Of a stretch of 31,900 nucleotides of DNA, positions 22,714-29,610 are shown one piece after another. Every line of letters begins with the position of its first letter. The first letter of the stretch is position 1. Under the pieces are notes generated by a model that was given only the letters and a program-made list of their open reading frames with translations, ran no database searches and was not told where the DNA came from. Source of the stretch: Syntrophaceae bacterium UBA6109 (GTDB lineage Bacteria; Desulfobacterota; Syntrophia; Syntrophales; UBA6109); the NCBI GenBank assembly GCA_002428445.1, contig DIWJ01000087.1:1-31900 (forward strand), in the 5' to 3' direction. The position numbers and the translations under genes are program-made.

Positions 22714-24054
22714 ATGCTATACGAAATCCGCCCGATCGTCGGTTATTCCGTCGATCGGGACCCGGCTCTGCAGACAGAGAGGTGTTCCCCGATGGCCCAT
22801 CCAGCATCTTTGTTCCAGGCAGCGCTCGTTTCCAACCGGCGGACCCGCCGCGACGAACCCTACGGCGAGGCGAGGAAGAAAATTCTCAACCTTCATGCCG
22901 GCCGCGAGGCGATGGCGGCGATTTCCTGCTGGCCGGGCTACCAACCGACGCCGCTGGCAGACCTGCGGGGGCTGGCCGCGGAATTGGGTGTCCGGACTCT
23001 CCTCTACAAGGATGAATCGCAACGCTTCGGCCTGAAGAGCTTCAAGGCCCTGGGGGGCGCCTATGCCGTGGCGCGGTTGCTGCAAAGAATCGTCTTCGAG
23101 AAGCTCGACCGGGAGGTGGCGGCGGCCGAACTCGCCGCCCGCCGTTTCAAGGATATCATCGGAGACGTCACCGTGACCTGCGCCACGGATGGCAACCACG
23201 GCCGGTCCGTCGCGTGGGGGGCGAGGACTTTCGGCTGCCGTTGCGTGATCTTTATTCACGCGCGCGTCAGCGCGGCGCGGGCGGATGCGATCGCCGCCCT
23301 CGGAGCGCGCGTCGAAAGAACCCCGGGCAACTACGACGATGCCGTGCGCGTCTCTTCCGAAGAAGCGCAGAGGAACGGCTGGCATCTCGTTTCGGACACT
23401 TCTTTCTCCGGCTATACGGATATTCCGAGGGACGTCATGCAGGGATACTCCGTGATGCTCGAGGAGGAGGCGGCGCGGTGGGAGGCCGGGCCGCCGACCC
23501 ACGTCTTCGTTCAGGCGGGCGTCGGCGGACTGGCAGCGGCCGTCTGCGCCTATTTCTGGGAACGATTCGGCGCCGCCCGGCCGCGGATCGTCACGGTCGA
23601 GCCCGATCATGCCGCCTGTCTCTTCGAAAGCGCGAAGGCCGGGGTACGCCAGACTGTCGAAGGGGATCTCGATACGGTCATGGCGGGACTCGCCTGTGGA
23701 GAGGTCTCTCTGCTGGCCTGGGAAATCCTCGAGACCGGGGTGGACTTCTTCACGACGATTCCGGACGCTGCCGCCCTGGAGGTCATGCGGCGCCTGGCGG
23801 GAGGGTGCGGCGGCGATCCGCCCCTCGTTGGCGGGGAATCCGGCGTCGCGGGACTGGCCGGCTTGATCGCCGGAGCGGGCGATCCCGCGATTCGCGGCTG
23901 CATCGGCCTCGATGCCCGATCGACCGTTTTCACGATCGGCACGGAAGGCGATACGGATCCGGAGCTCTACGAGAGGATCACGGGATATCGTGCAGAGGAG
24001 ATCCTGCAGGGCCGTTCTTCTCCGAAGAGCCTCAATTGTCTTGACATTTCTTGA
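22714..24054 (+). CDS. dpaL: 2,3-diaminopropionate ammonia-lyase
   Basis: The 446-residue protein matches fold-type II PLP enzymes of the DpaL family. It has GYQPTPLADL (75-84), KDESQRFGLKSFKALGGAYA with PLP lysine K111, TDGNHGR with D159, SDTSFSGYTDIP with D228, QAGVGGLAAAV and late GGESG and TEGDTD segments. K111, D159 and D228 correspond to the lysine and two aspartates of E. coli DpaL. The enzyme converts 2,3-diaminopropionate to pyruvate and two ammonia. The ATG at 22714 has a strong AAGGAGGA site and gives an N-terminus roughly 45 residues longer than E. coli DpaL; an in-frame ATG at 22792 is an alternative. It is monocistronic and divergent from the cyclase-hemerythrin gene. Confidence 0.92.
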   Translation: MLYEIRPIVGYSVDRDPALQTERCSPMAHPASLFQAALVSNRRTRRDEPYGEARKKILNLHAGREAMAAISCWPGYQPTPLADLRGLAAELGVRTLLYKDESQRFGLKSFKALGGAYAVARLLQRIVFEKLDREVAAAELAARRFKDIIGDVTVTCATDGNHGRSVAWGARTFGCRCVIFIHARVSAARADAIAALGARVERTPGNYDDAVRVSSEEAQRNGWHLVSDTSFSGYTDIPRDVMQGYSVMLEEEAARWEAGPPTHVFVQAGVGGLAAAVCAYFWERFGAARPRIVTVEPDHAACLFESAKAGVRQTVEGDLDTVMAGLACGEVSLLAWEILETGVDFFTTIPDAAALEVMRRLAGGCGGDPPLVGGESGVAGLAGLIAGAGDPAIRGCIGLDARSTVFTIGTEGDTDPELYERITGYRAEEILQGRSSPKSLNCLDIS

Positions 24055-24068
24055 ATTGAGCATAGCAT
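24041..24068 (+). promoter_or_regulatory. Promoter at the end of dpaL
   Basis: TTGACA (24041-24046) and TAGCAT (24063-24068, four of six matches) are 16 bases apart. The -35 box lies in the last codons of dpaL. A CTCAATT/AATTGAG inverted pair (24031-24037, 24054-24060) brackets the -35 region. It would drive the leader at 24075-24181 and the small gene at 24232. Confidence 0.5.
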
Positions 24069-24074
24069 GGAGGC

Positions 24075-24181
24075 GTTAGATGTAATCGACACCACGGAAG
24101 AAACCCGCGATTCCGCTTCCCCTGGGGGGAAGGGACACCAGAGTTGGAAGCCCTGTCTATTACAAAAGACGGGGCTTTTTT
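24075..24181 (+). ncRNA. Candidate small RNA or attenuated leader
   Basis: A promoter, a structured stretch and an intrinsic terminator follow one another within about 140 bases. Hairpin 1 is CTTCCCC (24116-24122) with GGGGAAG (24126-24132) around TGG. Hairpin 2 is the terminator at 24149-24181. A further GCCCG/CGGGC stem lies between the terminator and the next ribosome site. This fits either a free RNA of about 105 nt or a leader that attenuates the 102-residue gene. I do not recognise a known riboswitch class. Confidence 0.4.
24149..24181 (+). terminator. Intrinsic terminator before the 102-residue gene
   Basis: AGCCCTGTCT (24149-24158) pairs with AGACGGGGCT (24167-24176), ten pairs including one G-T, and is followed by six T (24176-24181). 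It ends dpaL or leader transcription about 50 bases before the next start codon. Confidence 0.75.
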
Positions 24182-24231
24182 GTTTGCAGGTGAAGCCCGC
24201 CAGAACGGGCATAGCCAGGAGGAGGAACAAC

Positions 24232-24540
24232 GTGAACATCCATATCATCGAAAAAACAAATAAATTTACCAAGCTGCAGGATAATGTGTGGGAAAGCGGC
24301 TGGTGGAGAGTAGACGAGGGAAATGCGCAGAAGCTGGTCGGCGGAGAAATCTATTTTCACAGGAAACGGCTGTCCCCGTCCTTTTATGGAGGGACCATCC
24401 TGGGATACCGCGTCGAGCCGGAGGGCAAGTACCAGGGAAGGATCATCTTCCAGATCCGGCATAACCAGGCATGCAGGGACGTCAAAACGGACAAATCCGG
24501 ATGGTCCAGGGAAGTGAAGATCATCGGTCTTGAGCAGTGA
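24232..24540 (+). CDS. Hypothetical protein, 102 aa
   Basis: A GTG start is preceded by AGGAGGAGGAA, one of the strongest ribosome sites in the window. The product has no signal peptide or membrane segment. It is rich in Trp, Gly and basic residues: NVWESGWWRVDE (18-29), GGEIYFHRKRLSPSFYGG (37-54), then strand-like segments YRVEPEG, RIIFQIRHN and a final REVKIIGLE. The strand pattern suggests a small beta-barrel, but I cannot name the family. The upstream frame stays open through the terminator hairpin, so a longer start is unlikely. It sits alone between the attenuator-like leader and the cold-shock gene. Confidence 0.7.
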   Translation: MNIHIIEKTNKFTKLQDNVWESGWWRVDEGNAQKLVGGEIYFHRKRLSPSFYGGTILGYRVEPEGKYQGRIIFQIRHNQACRDVKTDKSGWSREVKIIGLEQ

Positions 24541-24659
24541 CGGACTGGCGAGTCGGTTGCCTGGACGAATAAGCCGAAAAGAGCGGGATCTTCCCGAAGC
24601 CCTCCACGCCGATGCCTGCACGCACCTGAACCCGAGCCGCGGCAGCGGCGGGAAGAAAA

Positions 24660-24675
24660 AATTATTGAAATAATT
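24660..24675. promoter_or_regulatory. AT-rich palindrome upstream of the cold-shock promoter
   Basis: AATTATT (24660-24666) and AATAATT (24669-24675) are perfect seven-base arms around GA. It lies 12 bases before the -35 box, where an UP element or activator site would be. The rest of the 317-base gap upstream (24541-24659) shows only a short CGGGA/TCCCG hairpin. Confidence 0.4.
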
Positions 24676-24687
24676 GGAGAATAATCC

Positions 24688-24716
24688 TTGACTTTTGCGG
24701 TCGGTCGGGATAAGAT
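24688..24716 (+). promoter_or_regulatory. Sigma-70-type promoter for the cold-shock gene
   Basis: TTGACT (24688-24693) and TAAGAT (24711-24716) are separated by 17 bases. An A/T-rich stretch lies directly upstream. The resulting leader is about 135 bases, as is common for cold-shock mRNAs. Confidence 0.6.
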
Positions 24717-24764
24717 CCCTCAACTGCATAAGTTTGGATCAAGACATTTTGAAGTGCAAAGGTT

Positions 24765-24799
24765 GGCTGCCATGCTCTTTAGGGTCTGGCGGCCTTTTT
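24765..24799 (+). terminator. Terminator-like hairpin inside the cold-shock leader
   Basis: GGCTGCCA (24765-24772) pairs with TGGCGGCC (24787-24794), eight pairs with one G-T, followed by five T (24795-24799). It lies about 45-75 bases after the predicted transcription start and about 60 before the cold-shock ATG, so it could act as a conditional terminator. Confidence 0.55.
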
Positions 24800-24857
24800 C
24801 TTTCTGTCAAAGTGGAAATCCGACTTACGAGAATTTTGCGAAAGGAGGGTGTACGCG

Positions 24858-25058
24858 ATGTCAGAAGGAAAAGTAAAGTGGTTCAATGAGCGGAAAGGCT
24901 TCGGGTTCATTGAAAAAGATGGCGGTGGCGACCTGTTCGTTCATCACAGTGCCATCCAGGCCGAAGGCTTCAAGACGCTGAGCGAAGGCCAGCGTGTCAG
25001 TTTCGACGTTGTCGAGGGATCGAAAGGTCCGGCAGCGGAGAACGTGAAGCCCATCTAG
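24858..25058 (+). CDS. Cold-shock domain protein (CspA family)
   Basis: The 66-residue protein is a single cold-shock domain: [16 protein letters not shown] holds the RNP1-type motif and DLFVHH (about 27-32) the RNP2-type motif, ending ENVKPI. Csp proteins bind single-stranded RNA and DNA and act as RNA chaperones. The ATG at 24858 follows AAAGGAGGG; another ATG three codons earlier lacks spacing to that site. It has its own promoter, a leader of about 135 bases with a hairpin that could sense temperature or Csp binding, and a strong terminator downstream. Nothing shows whether it is cold-induced. Confidence 0.95.
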   Translation: MSEGKVKWFNERKGFGFIEKDGGGDLFVHHSAIQAEGFKTLSEGQRVSFDVVEGSKGPAAENVKPI

Positions 25059-25130
25059 TTTCAGGGCGATACGGATTCGGAGCGCCGGCATGCCCTGCAT
25101 GCCCGGACGCGCGAGTCCCATAGAAAAAAA

Positions 25131-25165
25131 GGCAGGGTCGGCAACGACCCTGCCTTTTTGTTTTT
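25131..25165. terminator. Strong intrinsic terminator after the cold-shock gene
   Basis: GGCAGGGTCG (25131-25140) and CGACCCTGCC (25145-25154) form a perfect ten-pair stem with a GCAA tetraloop, then TTTTTGTTTTT (25155-25165). Seven A precede the stem, so it may also stop minus-strand transcripts. Confidence 0.9.
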
Positions 25166-25293
25166 CCCTCACGGGCTGATCAGGCAGGCCAGCAGGACAG
25201 AAAGATCGCAGCGGCAAAGAATCGCGGAATGGAAACAAAAAATCTGGTATATCGATAGAGCGGGGCCGCAATGCAAAAGGGGAGGCACGGACC

Positions 25294-26442
25294 ATGAACC
25301 GGAGAGATTTTATCAGGGCGGGTATGGCGGGAACCGCGTCGGCGCTGTTCGGACTGGAGAGCCTGGCCGGGGCCATGCAGCATTCGGCCGCCGCGCCTTT
25401 TGTCTTTCCTGCGCCCGTCTACCGGACGTTGGGCCGCACGGGCATGAAAATTACGATCGTCAGCTTCGGTGCCATGCTGACTCCGGAGTCCGAGGTCATA
25501 CGGGTCGCCTTGGACCACGGGGTCAACTATGTCGATACGGCCCGGCGCTACCTGGGCGGCAGGAGTGAGGAAGTCGTCGCCGAAGCCCTCAAAGGCATTC
25601 GCGAGAAGGTCTATGTGGCGACGAAGGTTTCGCCTTCCTCGCGGACGAAGCGGGAGGTGTTGCGGGACGTCGAAACGAGCCTGAAGGCCCTGAATACGGA
25701 CCGTATCGACGTCATCCAGGTGCATAACCTCAACGGCAAAGAGCGCGTATTCGAGCCGGATACCCGCGAGGCCTTCCTGAAGCTGCGGGAGCAGGGGAAG
25801 GTCCGGTTCTTCGGCGTGACCACGCATACGAACCAGGCGGAGGTCGTTCATGCGCTGGTCGAGGACCCGGACCGCTTTTTCGATATGGCGCTCGTGGCCT
25901 ACAACTTCAAGAGCCGCAAAGAGATCGGCGAGGCCATCGCCCGGGCCGCCCGTGCCGGCATCGGCATCATCGCCATGAAGACCCAGGCTGGGGGCTATGC
26001 GACGACCTCCTTCGGACCGATCAGCCCCCATCAGGCGGCCCTCAAGTGGGCCCTCCAGGATCCCAACGTCACCGCCGCCATCCCGGGAATGAGGGACATG
26101 GCCGAACTCCGGGAGGACATCGCCGTCATGGGGACCAGGTTCGGCTTCCTCGACAGGATGACGCTCGCCGGCTATGGCGCCGCCATACAGCCCTATTACT
26201 GCCATTTCTGCGAAGCGTGCGAGCCGACCTGCCCGAAAGGCGTCGCGATCGGCACCGTCAACCGCTGTCTTCTCTATGCGGAAGCTTACAGAAGTCCGGA
26301 ACTCGCGCGATCCACCTACCGGGAGATTCCGCCCGCATCCGCCGCGTCCGTCTGCCTGGAATGTTCCGTCTGCACGGCCCGCTGCGTCAACGGGCTGGAC
26401 ATCGCGGCGAAGATGAAGCGGGCCGCGCAACTGCTGGCCTGA
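25294..26442 (+). CDS. Tat-exported aldo/keto reductase with two C-terminal [4Fe-4S] motifs
   Basis: The 382-residue protein begins MNRRDFIRAG, a twin-arginine signal, with a hydrophobic stretch to about residue 27. The AKR barrel follows, with the catalytic tetrad visible as D81, Y86, K111 and H144. The C-terminus carries two cysteine clusters of the CxxCxxCxxxC type: C303/306/309/313 and C354/357/360/364. AKR proteins with a ferredoxin-like tail are common in anaerobes, but their reactions are mostly unassigned. NAD(P)H is the usual AKR reductant; a Tat-exported one with iron-sulfur clusters raises the question of electron source. The ATG follows GGGGAGG. A DUF6599 gene follows after 33 bases and is likely in the same operon. 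Confidence 0.88.
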   Translation: MNRRDFIRAGMAGTASALFGLESLAGAMQHSAAAPFVFPAPVYRTLGRTGMKITIVSFGAMLTPESEVIRVALDHGVNYVDTARRYLGGRSEEVVAEALKGIREKVYVATKVSPSSRTKREVLRDVETSLKALNTDRIDVIQVHNLNGKERVFEPDTREAFLKLREQGKVRFFGVTTHTNQAEVVHALVEDPDRFFDMALVAYNFKSRKEIGEAIARAARAGIGIIAMKTQAGGYATTSFGPISPHQAALKWALQDPNVTAAIPGMRDMAELREDIAVMGTRFGFLDRMTLAGYGAAIQPYYCHFCEACEPTCPKGVAIGTVNRCLLYAEAYRSPELARSTYREIPPASAASVCLECSVCTARCVNGLDIAAKMKRAAQLLA

Positions 26443-26475
26443 AAAACCTGCTGCTTATTGCACGGGAAGGCGATC

Positions 26476-27393
26476 ATGTCCGGACAATGCACGAAAATAC
26501 TTGTCACTGTTTTTCTGTCGGTGCTTGCCGTCACGGCCATCCCGGCCGCCGATGCACGGGACACCCTCGGCCGGGTTCTGCCCGCTGCCGTCCCGGTGGA
26601 AAACTGGACGATTCAGAACAAGGCGGCCTTCTTCGACAGCGATACCCTCTTCGAACGGATCAACGGCGAAGCCGAGCTTTTTTTCCCCTACGGATTTGAA
26701 CAGCTTGCCGTTGCCGAGTATGCGAACCCGAAATATCCGGATGTGCTGCTTGCCGCCGAGGTCTACCGGATGGGTTCTCCTCTCGACGCCTTCGGAATCT
26801 ACGCCAACTACCGGAGGCCGGCTTCCGCGGCGGCCGCCATCGGTGTGGAGGGTTTCATCTCCGCGACGCAGCTGATGTACTATCAGGACAGGTTCTTCGT
26901 GAGGATCCAGGTGACAGGCGCGACATCGCTGGATCAGAGGATTGTTCTTGCCTGCGGCCGCGCCATTGCCGAGAATCTGCCGCGCGGCGCGGGGCGCCCG
27001 AAGGAGATCGAAATCCTGCAGATTCCCTCCGCACTCAAGAGAACGGAACGGTACGTCGCCCGGAGTCTCCTGGGGTATGCCTTCTTCCGGCGCGGTCTGA
27101 TTGCGGACGCGGCGCAGGGCGGCGAGCGGATGCAGGTATTTCTTGTTCCCGAGGATTCCCCGGATGGAGCGCGGGAAACCCTCGATCGATACCGCGCTTA
27201 TCTGAAAGCGGAAGGGCGGGAATTTGCGGCGGGGCCGCCGGGGCGCAATGCCCTGTCGGCCGTTGACCCGCTCTACGGCGGGGTGTTCGTTGAACAGGCG
27301 GGGTCCTGCCTCATCGGCGCCGTCCGGGCCAAGGATCCGGGCGCGGCGAGGCAACTCGTCGACGAGCTGCGCCGGCGTCTCGGCGGAGTCTAG
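26476..27393 (+). CDS. DUF6599 family secreted protein
   Basis: The 305-residue product has a signal peptide (about 1-27, ending IPAADA). Its body begins with the recognisable LFERINGEAELFFPYGFEQL and VYRMGSPLDAFGIYANYR segments of the DUF6599 group, which I recall from deltaproteobacterial genomes. Function is unknown. There are no obvious catalytic motifs. The ATG at 26476 follows GGGAAGG and fits the signal peptide; a TTG six codons earlier is less likely. It follows the Tat-type aldo/keto reductase by 33 bases, so both products may be exported together. Its stop overlaps the convergent DUF486 gene by four bases. Confidence 0.75.
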   Translation: MSGQCTKILVTVFLSVLAVTAIPAADARDTLGRVLPAAVPVENWTIQNKAAFFDSDTLFERINGEAELFFPYGFEQLAVAEYANPKYPDVLLAAEVYRMGSPLDAFGIYANYRRPASAAAAIGVEGFISATQLMYYQDRFFVRIQVTGATSLDQRIVLACGRAIAENLPRGAGRPKEIEILQIPSALKRTERYVARSLLGYAFFRRGLIADAAQGGERMQVFLVPEDSPDGARETLDRYRAYLKAEGREFAAGPPGRNALSAVDPLYGGVFVEQAGSCLIGAVRAKDPGAARQLVDELRRRLGGV

Positions 27394-27740
27394 CTTCCCA
27401 GCGGCACATTCCGGAACATGAAGAAGGCGGCGCCTGCAAGACAGAGGCTCGCCCACAGGTAATCCCAGGTCAGCTGCTGCTTCATGTAGAAGATACAGAA
27501 TCCGGCAAAGACGACCATCGTCAGCACCTCCTGGATGACCTTGAGCTGGGGAAGGCTGAAATAGGCGCTGCCCATGCGATTGGCGGGAACCTGCAGGCAG
27601 TATTCGAAGAAGGCGATGCCCCAGCTGATGGCGATTACCAGCACGAGCGGCTGGGCGCGAAAGTCTTTGAGGTGCCCGTACCAGGCATAGGTCATGAAGA
27701 GGTTCGACAGGACAAGCAGCAATATCGGTGCAAAACGCAT
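27390..27740 (-). CDS. DUF486 (DMT-like) small membrane protein
   Basis: The 116-residue protein has four hydrophobic segments and the DUF486 hallmarks: NLFMTYAWYGHL (13-24), SWGIAFFEYCLQVPANRMG (39-57) and LPQLKVIQEV. Proteins of this family resemble half-size drug/metabolite transporters, but transport has not been assigned. It is in the inner membrane. The ATG at 27740 is chosen because the hydrophobic helix starts right after it, with a modest GGGGAG site; the open frame upstream is basic and low in hydrophobicity. It lies downstream of the glyoxalase-like gene, with an imperfect AACCCCG/CGGGGTT hairpin between them (27783-27808) that could reduce read-through. Confidence 0.88.
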   Translation of the reverse strand: MRFAPILLLVLSNLFMTYAWYGHLKDFRAQPLVLVIAISWGIAFFEYCLQVPANRMGSAYFSLPQLKVIQEVLTMVVFAGFCIFYMKQQLTWDYLWASLCLAGAAFFMFRNVPLGS

Positions 27741-27855
27741 GGAAGAAACTCCCCGGGTTTCAGCCGCCGGCCGGACGTGCGAAACCCCGAGGGGGGGCCC
27801 ACGGGGTTCCGAAGCGCTCGAGAAGCGCCGGCGATCGCTGAAAAATTTTTCTGCT

Positions 27856-28224
27856 TCAACGGGTCGGGAGGATCTCGATCCAATACCCGTCGGGATCGGC
27901 AATGAAATACAGCCCCATCGCCGTATTCTCGTAACAGATGCATCCCATCTTTTCGTGCAGCGCGTGGGCGCCGGCGTAGTCGTCCGTCCGTACCGCCAGA
28001 TGAAATTCCCCCTCGCCCAGGTTGTAGGGTTCTCTGCGGTCGCGGAGCCAGGTGAGCTCGATCTTATGGGCGGTCTGTCCGTCGCCCAGGAAAACGAGGA
28101 TGAAACTGCCGTCCGGCGCGACCTTGCGGCGGTCCTCGACGAAGCCCAGTGCCTCCCGGTAAAATTTCACGCTCTTGTCCAGGTCAAGCACGTTGATGTT
28201 GCTGTGGTCGAAGCGGAATTTCAT
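27856..28224 (-). CDS. VOC-family protein, lactoylglutathione lyase-like
   Basis: The 122-residue protein is a two-module VOC fold with the full glyoxalase I metal set: H7 (FDHSNI), E56 (KIELTW), H75 (EFHLAV) and E117 (YWIEILP). That H/E/H/E set is the one in E. coli GloA, which isomerises the methylglyoxal-glutathione hemithioacetal. At 122 residues it is slightly shorter than GloA and differs between the ligands, so a glyoxalase role is likely but another VOC reaction is possible. The ATG has a weak GGGAGA site. It has its own good promoter (28259-28288), just after the terminator of the upstream operon. Confidence 0.85.
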   Translation of the reverse strand: MKFRFDHSNINVLDLDKSVKFYREALGFVEDRRKVAPDGSFILVFLGDGQTAHKIELTWLRDRREPYNLGEGEFHLAVRTDDYAGAHALHEKMGCICYENTAMGLYFIADPDGYWIEILPTR

Positions 28225-28258
28225 ATCGCCGCGGTCTCCCTTCGTTTTTCGGGGGCCG

Positions 28259-28288
28259 AGTATAGGGGGAAGCCTCCCTGCATGTCAA
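28259..28288 (-). promoter_or_regulatory. Promoter for the glyoxalase-like gene
   Basis: On the minus strand TTGACA (28288-28283) and TATACT (28264-28259) are 18 bases apart. Both boxes are near consensus. It sits immediately after a terminator, so the gene is a separate unit. Confidence 0.7.
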
Positions 28289-28291
28289 TAG

Positions 28292-28320
28292 GAAAGGCGC
28301 GCCGGTCCGACGCGCCTTTC
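28292..28320 (-). terminator. Intrinsic terminator of the two-gene membrane operon
   Basis: GAAAGGCGCG and CGCGCCTTTC form a ten-pair stem with a nine-base loop. On the minus strand the 3' arm ends CCTTTC and is followed by CTATT. The T run is short, so efficiency is uncertain. Confidence 0.6.
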
Positions 28321-28381
28321 TCTGGAGCCCTGAATCCGAAGAAAGCCGGGAAATGGATCGCCCGCAACGTCTTCCGAGTGC

Positions 28382-28720
28382 TTACTTCATCCCGCCACCG
28401 GCAAGCGGCAGATTGGGCAGAAAAAATCCCGCAATCACGACCGACCCGACGATCGTTGCGAAGACGAGAAGCCATACCATCTTCCCGGAATCCCATTTTT
28501 CGCTGAACTTCGTTGCCGAGAACACAAAGCCCAGCAACACAAAAAGGACGATCACGATGAAGCCATGGGTCGTCCAGTGATGTCCCGTCGCCGCCTTCAT
28601 CGCGTTCATCAGCGGCTCATTCGTCTCCTTGACAACCAGGAGAATGGCGTTGAGCAGACTCGTTACGGCCAGCGACAGGCCGAAACCGGCAGTGTACTTG
28701 TCCATCTTGGAGTTCGTCAT
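28382..28720 (-). CDS. Small three-helix membrane protein, 112 aa
   Basis: The 112-residue product has three hydrophobic segments at about 13-30, 52-70 and 81-101, with charged loops and a GHHWTTHG motif (46-53) at the start of the second helix. Three nearby histidines at the edge of a membrane helix could bind heme or metal, but that is inference. A very good GGGAGGTGAG site precedes the ATG. It starts five bases after the stop of the 153-residue membrane gene, so the two form an operon ended by the terminator at 28292-28320. I do not recognise a named family. Confidence 0.75.
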   Translation of the reverse strand: MTNSKMDKYTAGFGLSLAVTSLLNAILLVVKETNEPLMNAMKAATGHHWTTHGFIVIVLFVLLGFVFSATKFSEKWDSGKMVWLLVFATIVGSVVIAGFFLPNLPLAGGGMK

Positions 28721-28725
28721 GATTC

Positions 28726-29187
28726 TCACCTCCCCATCAATCCCATTGAAAGGCCTTTGGAGATAATCCCCCCGGCACCTTCCATGAAAAGTCCGAAGAG
28801 GACGATCAGGGCGGAGATCGTCAGCAGCAGCTTGCGGGCGCCCCCGTCCCGGCAGGCATCGTTTCTGTAAGCGACGATGGGGGTGTAGATGCCGAGCATG
28901 AGCGGAATAAAGAACACGTGCTCCTTGACCTCCATGAAGAAGCCGTGGGCCCAGGCCCACTGGCCGGCCTTGATGATGTCCCGTTCAGCCCCGTAAAAGA
29001 CCACATACCAGTACCCGCCGATGAGGTAGGAGAGGACAAGAAAAACAGCAACCGCCATGCTCAGTTTCTTGATCCGTTCGCGGTTTACCTCACTTGCGTT
29101 CAGGGTATCCGTAAAGAGCGCGACTCCGCAGAGAATGCCCAGGACGCCGAACATCACGTGCGAGAACATCAATCCCTGGATAAACAT
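28726..29187 (-). CDS. Small four-helix membrane protein with conserved-looking histidines, 153 aa
   Basis: The 153-residue protein has four hydrophobic segments (about 7-27, 42-64, 88-107, 118-138). Histidines 10, 81 and 90 lie in or beside helices, the last two in AHGFFMEVKEH. The GGYWYVVFYG segment and FMEGAGGIIS near the end look conserved in style. I recall similar unnamed proteins in Geobacter-like genomes, but assign no function. Paired intramembrane histidines make a heme-binding cytochrome-b-like role conceivable. The ATG follows AAAGGAGG; the open frame upstream is basic and unlikely to be coding. It is the first gene of the pair with the 112-residue protein. Confidence 0.75.
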   Translation of the reverse strand: MFIQGLMFSHVMFGVLGILCGVALFTDTLNASEVNRERIKKLSMAVAVFLVLSYLIGGYWYVVFYGAERDIIKAGQWAWAHGFFMEVKEHVFFIPLMLGIYTPIVAYRNDACRDGGARKLLLTISALIVLFGLFMEGAGGIISKGLSMGLMGR

Positions 29188-29412
29188 GTTTCTGCCTCCT
29201 TTCTTGAGAAGTGAAGCCCGTTCGCCGGAACCGAGCGTAATCCGCCTACGGATATTTGTAGTCCTCATCGGCGGCGTTTCCCATCAGTGAAAACCTTAAT
29301 GCAGCCTTCCAAATGTCTTAGTGCACATCGCCGTTATCGATGACGCGGACCTTGCTTCCACGAAAGCGACGATGTTCGCAGGAGTTCTTGCCGCGGGAAT
29401 CGGCAAGGACTG

Positions 29413-29604
29413 CTGCGGCTGAGTACGGACTTTCTCCTGGAGTTGCTGCTGACGGTGTCGTTCCAGGGGCAGGGAGGCGGGACGAAATGGACTCTCCGGC
29501 ACACGGGCATCCCGGACGCAGACCGGGATCATATTCACATCGGCTGGAGCGAATCCCCGGATAAGCTCGCCGGGCCTCTGAAACCATCCGGCGGGACGGC
29601 CTGA
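29413..29604 (+). pseudogene. Remnant of an AHSA1/SRPBCC-domain gene
   Basis: One frame ending at TGA 29602-29604 reads LELLLTVSFQGQGGGTKW, TLRHTGIPD and a final GWSESPDKLA, the typical last third of an AHSA1-like (activator of Hsp90 homolog) START-fold protein. The motif that normally stands just before, YGLSP, appears in a different frame at 29424-29438, so the gene is frameshifted near 29437, apparently with loss of a few bases. No N-terminal half is visible in the 220 bases upstream (29188-29412), where I see no other gene. The fragment ends seven bases before the alpha/beta hydrolase stop on the other strand. Confidence 0.6.
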
Positions 29605-29610
29605 GGGCGG

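Noticed and set aside
24067..24085. GGAGG followed by a start-stop ATGTAA, and an in-frame longer start for the 102-residue gene
   Set aside because: The GGAGG lies upstream of the predicted transcription start, and the longer frame would translate through the terminator hairpin. Coincidence is more likely.
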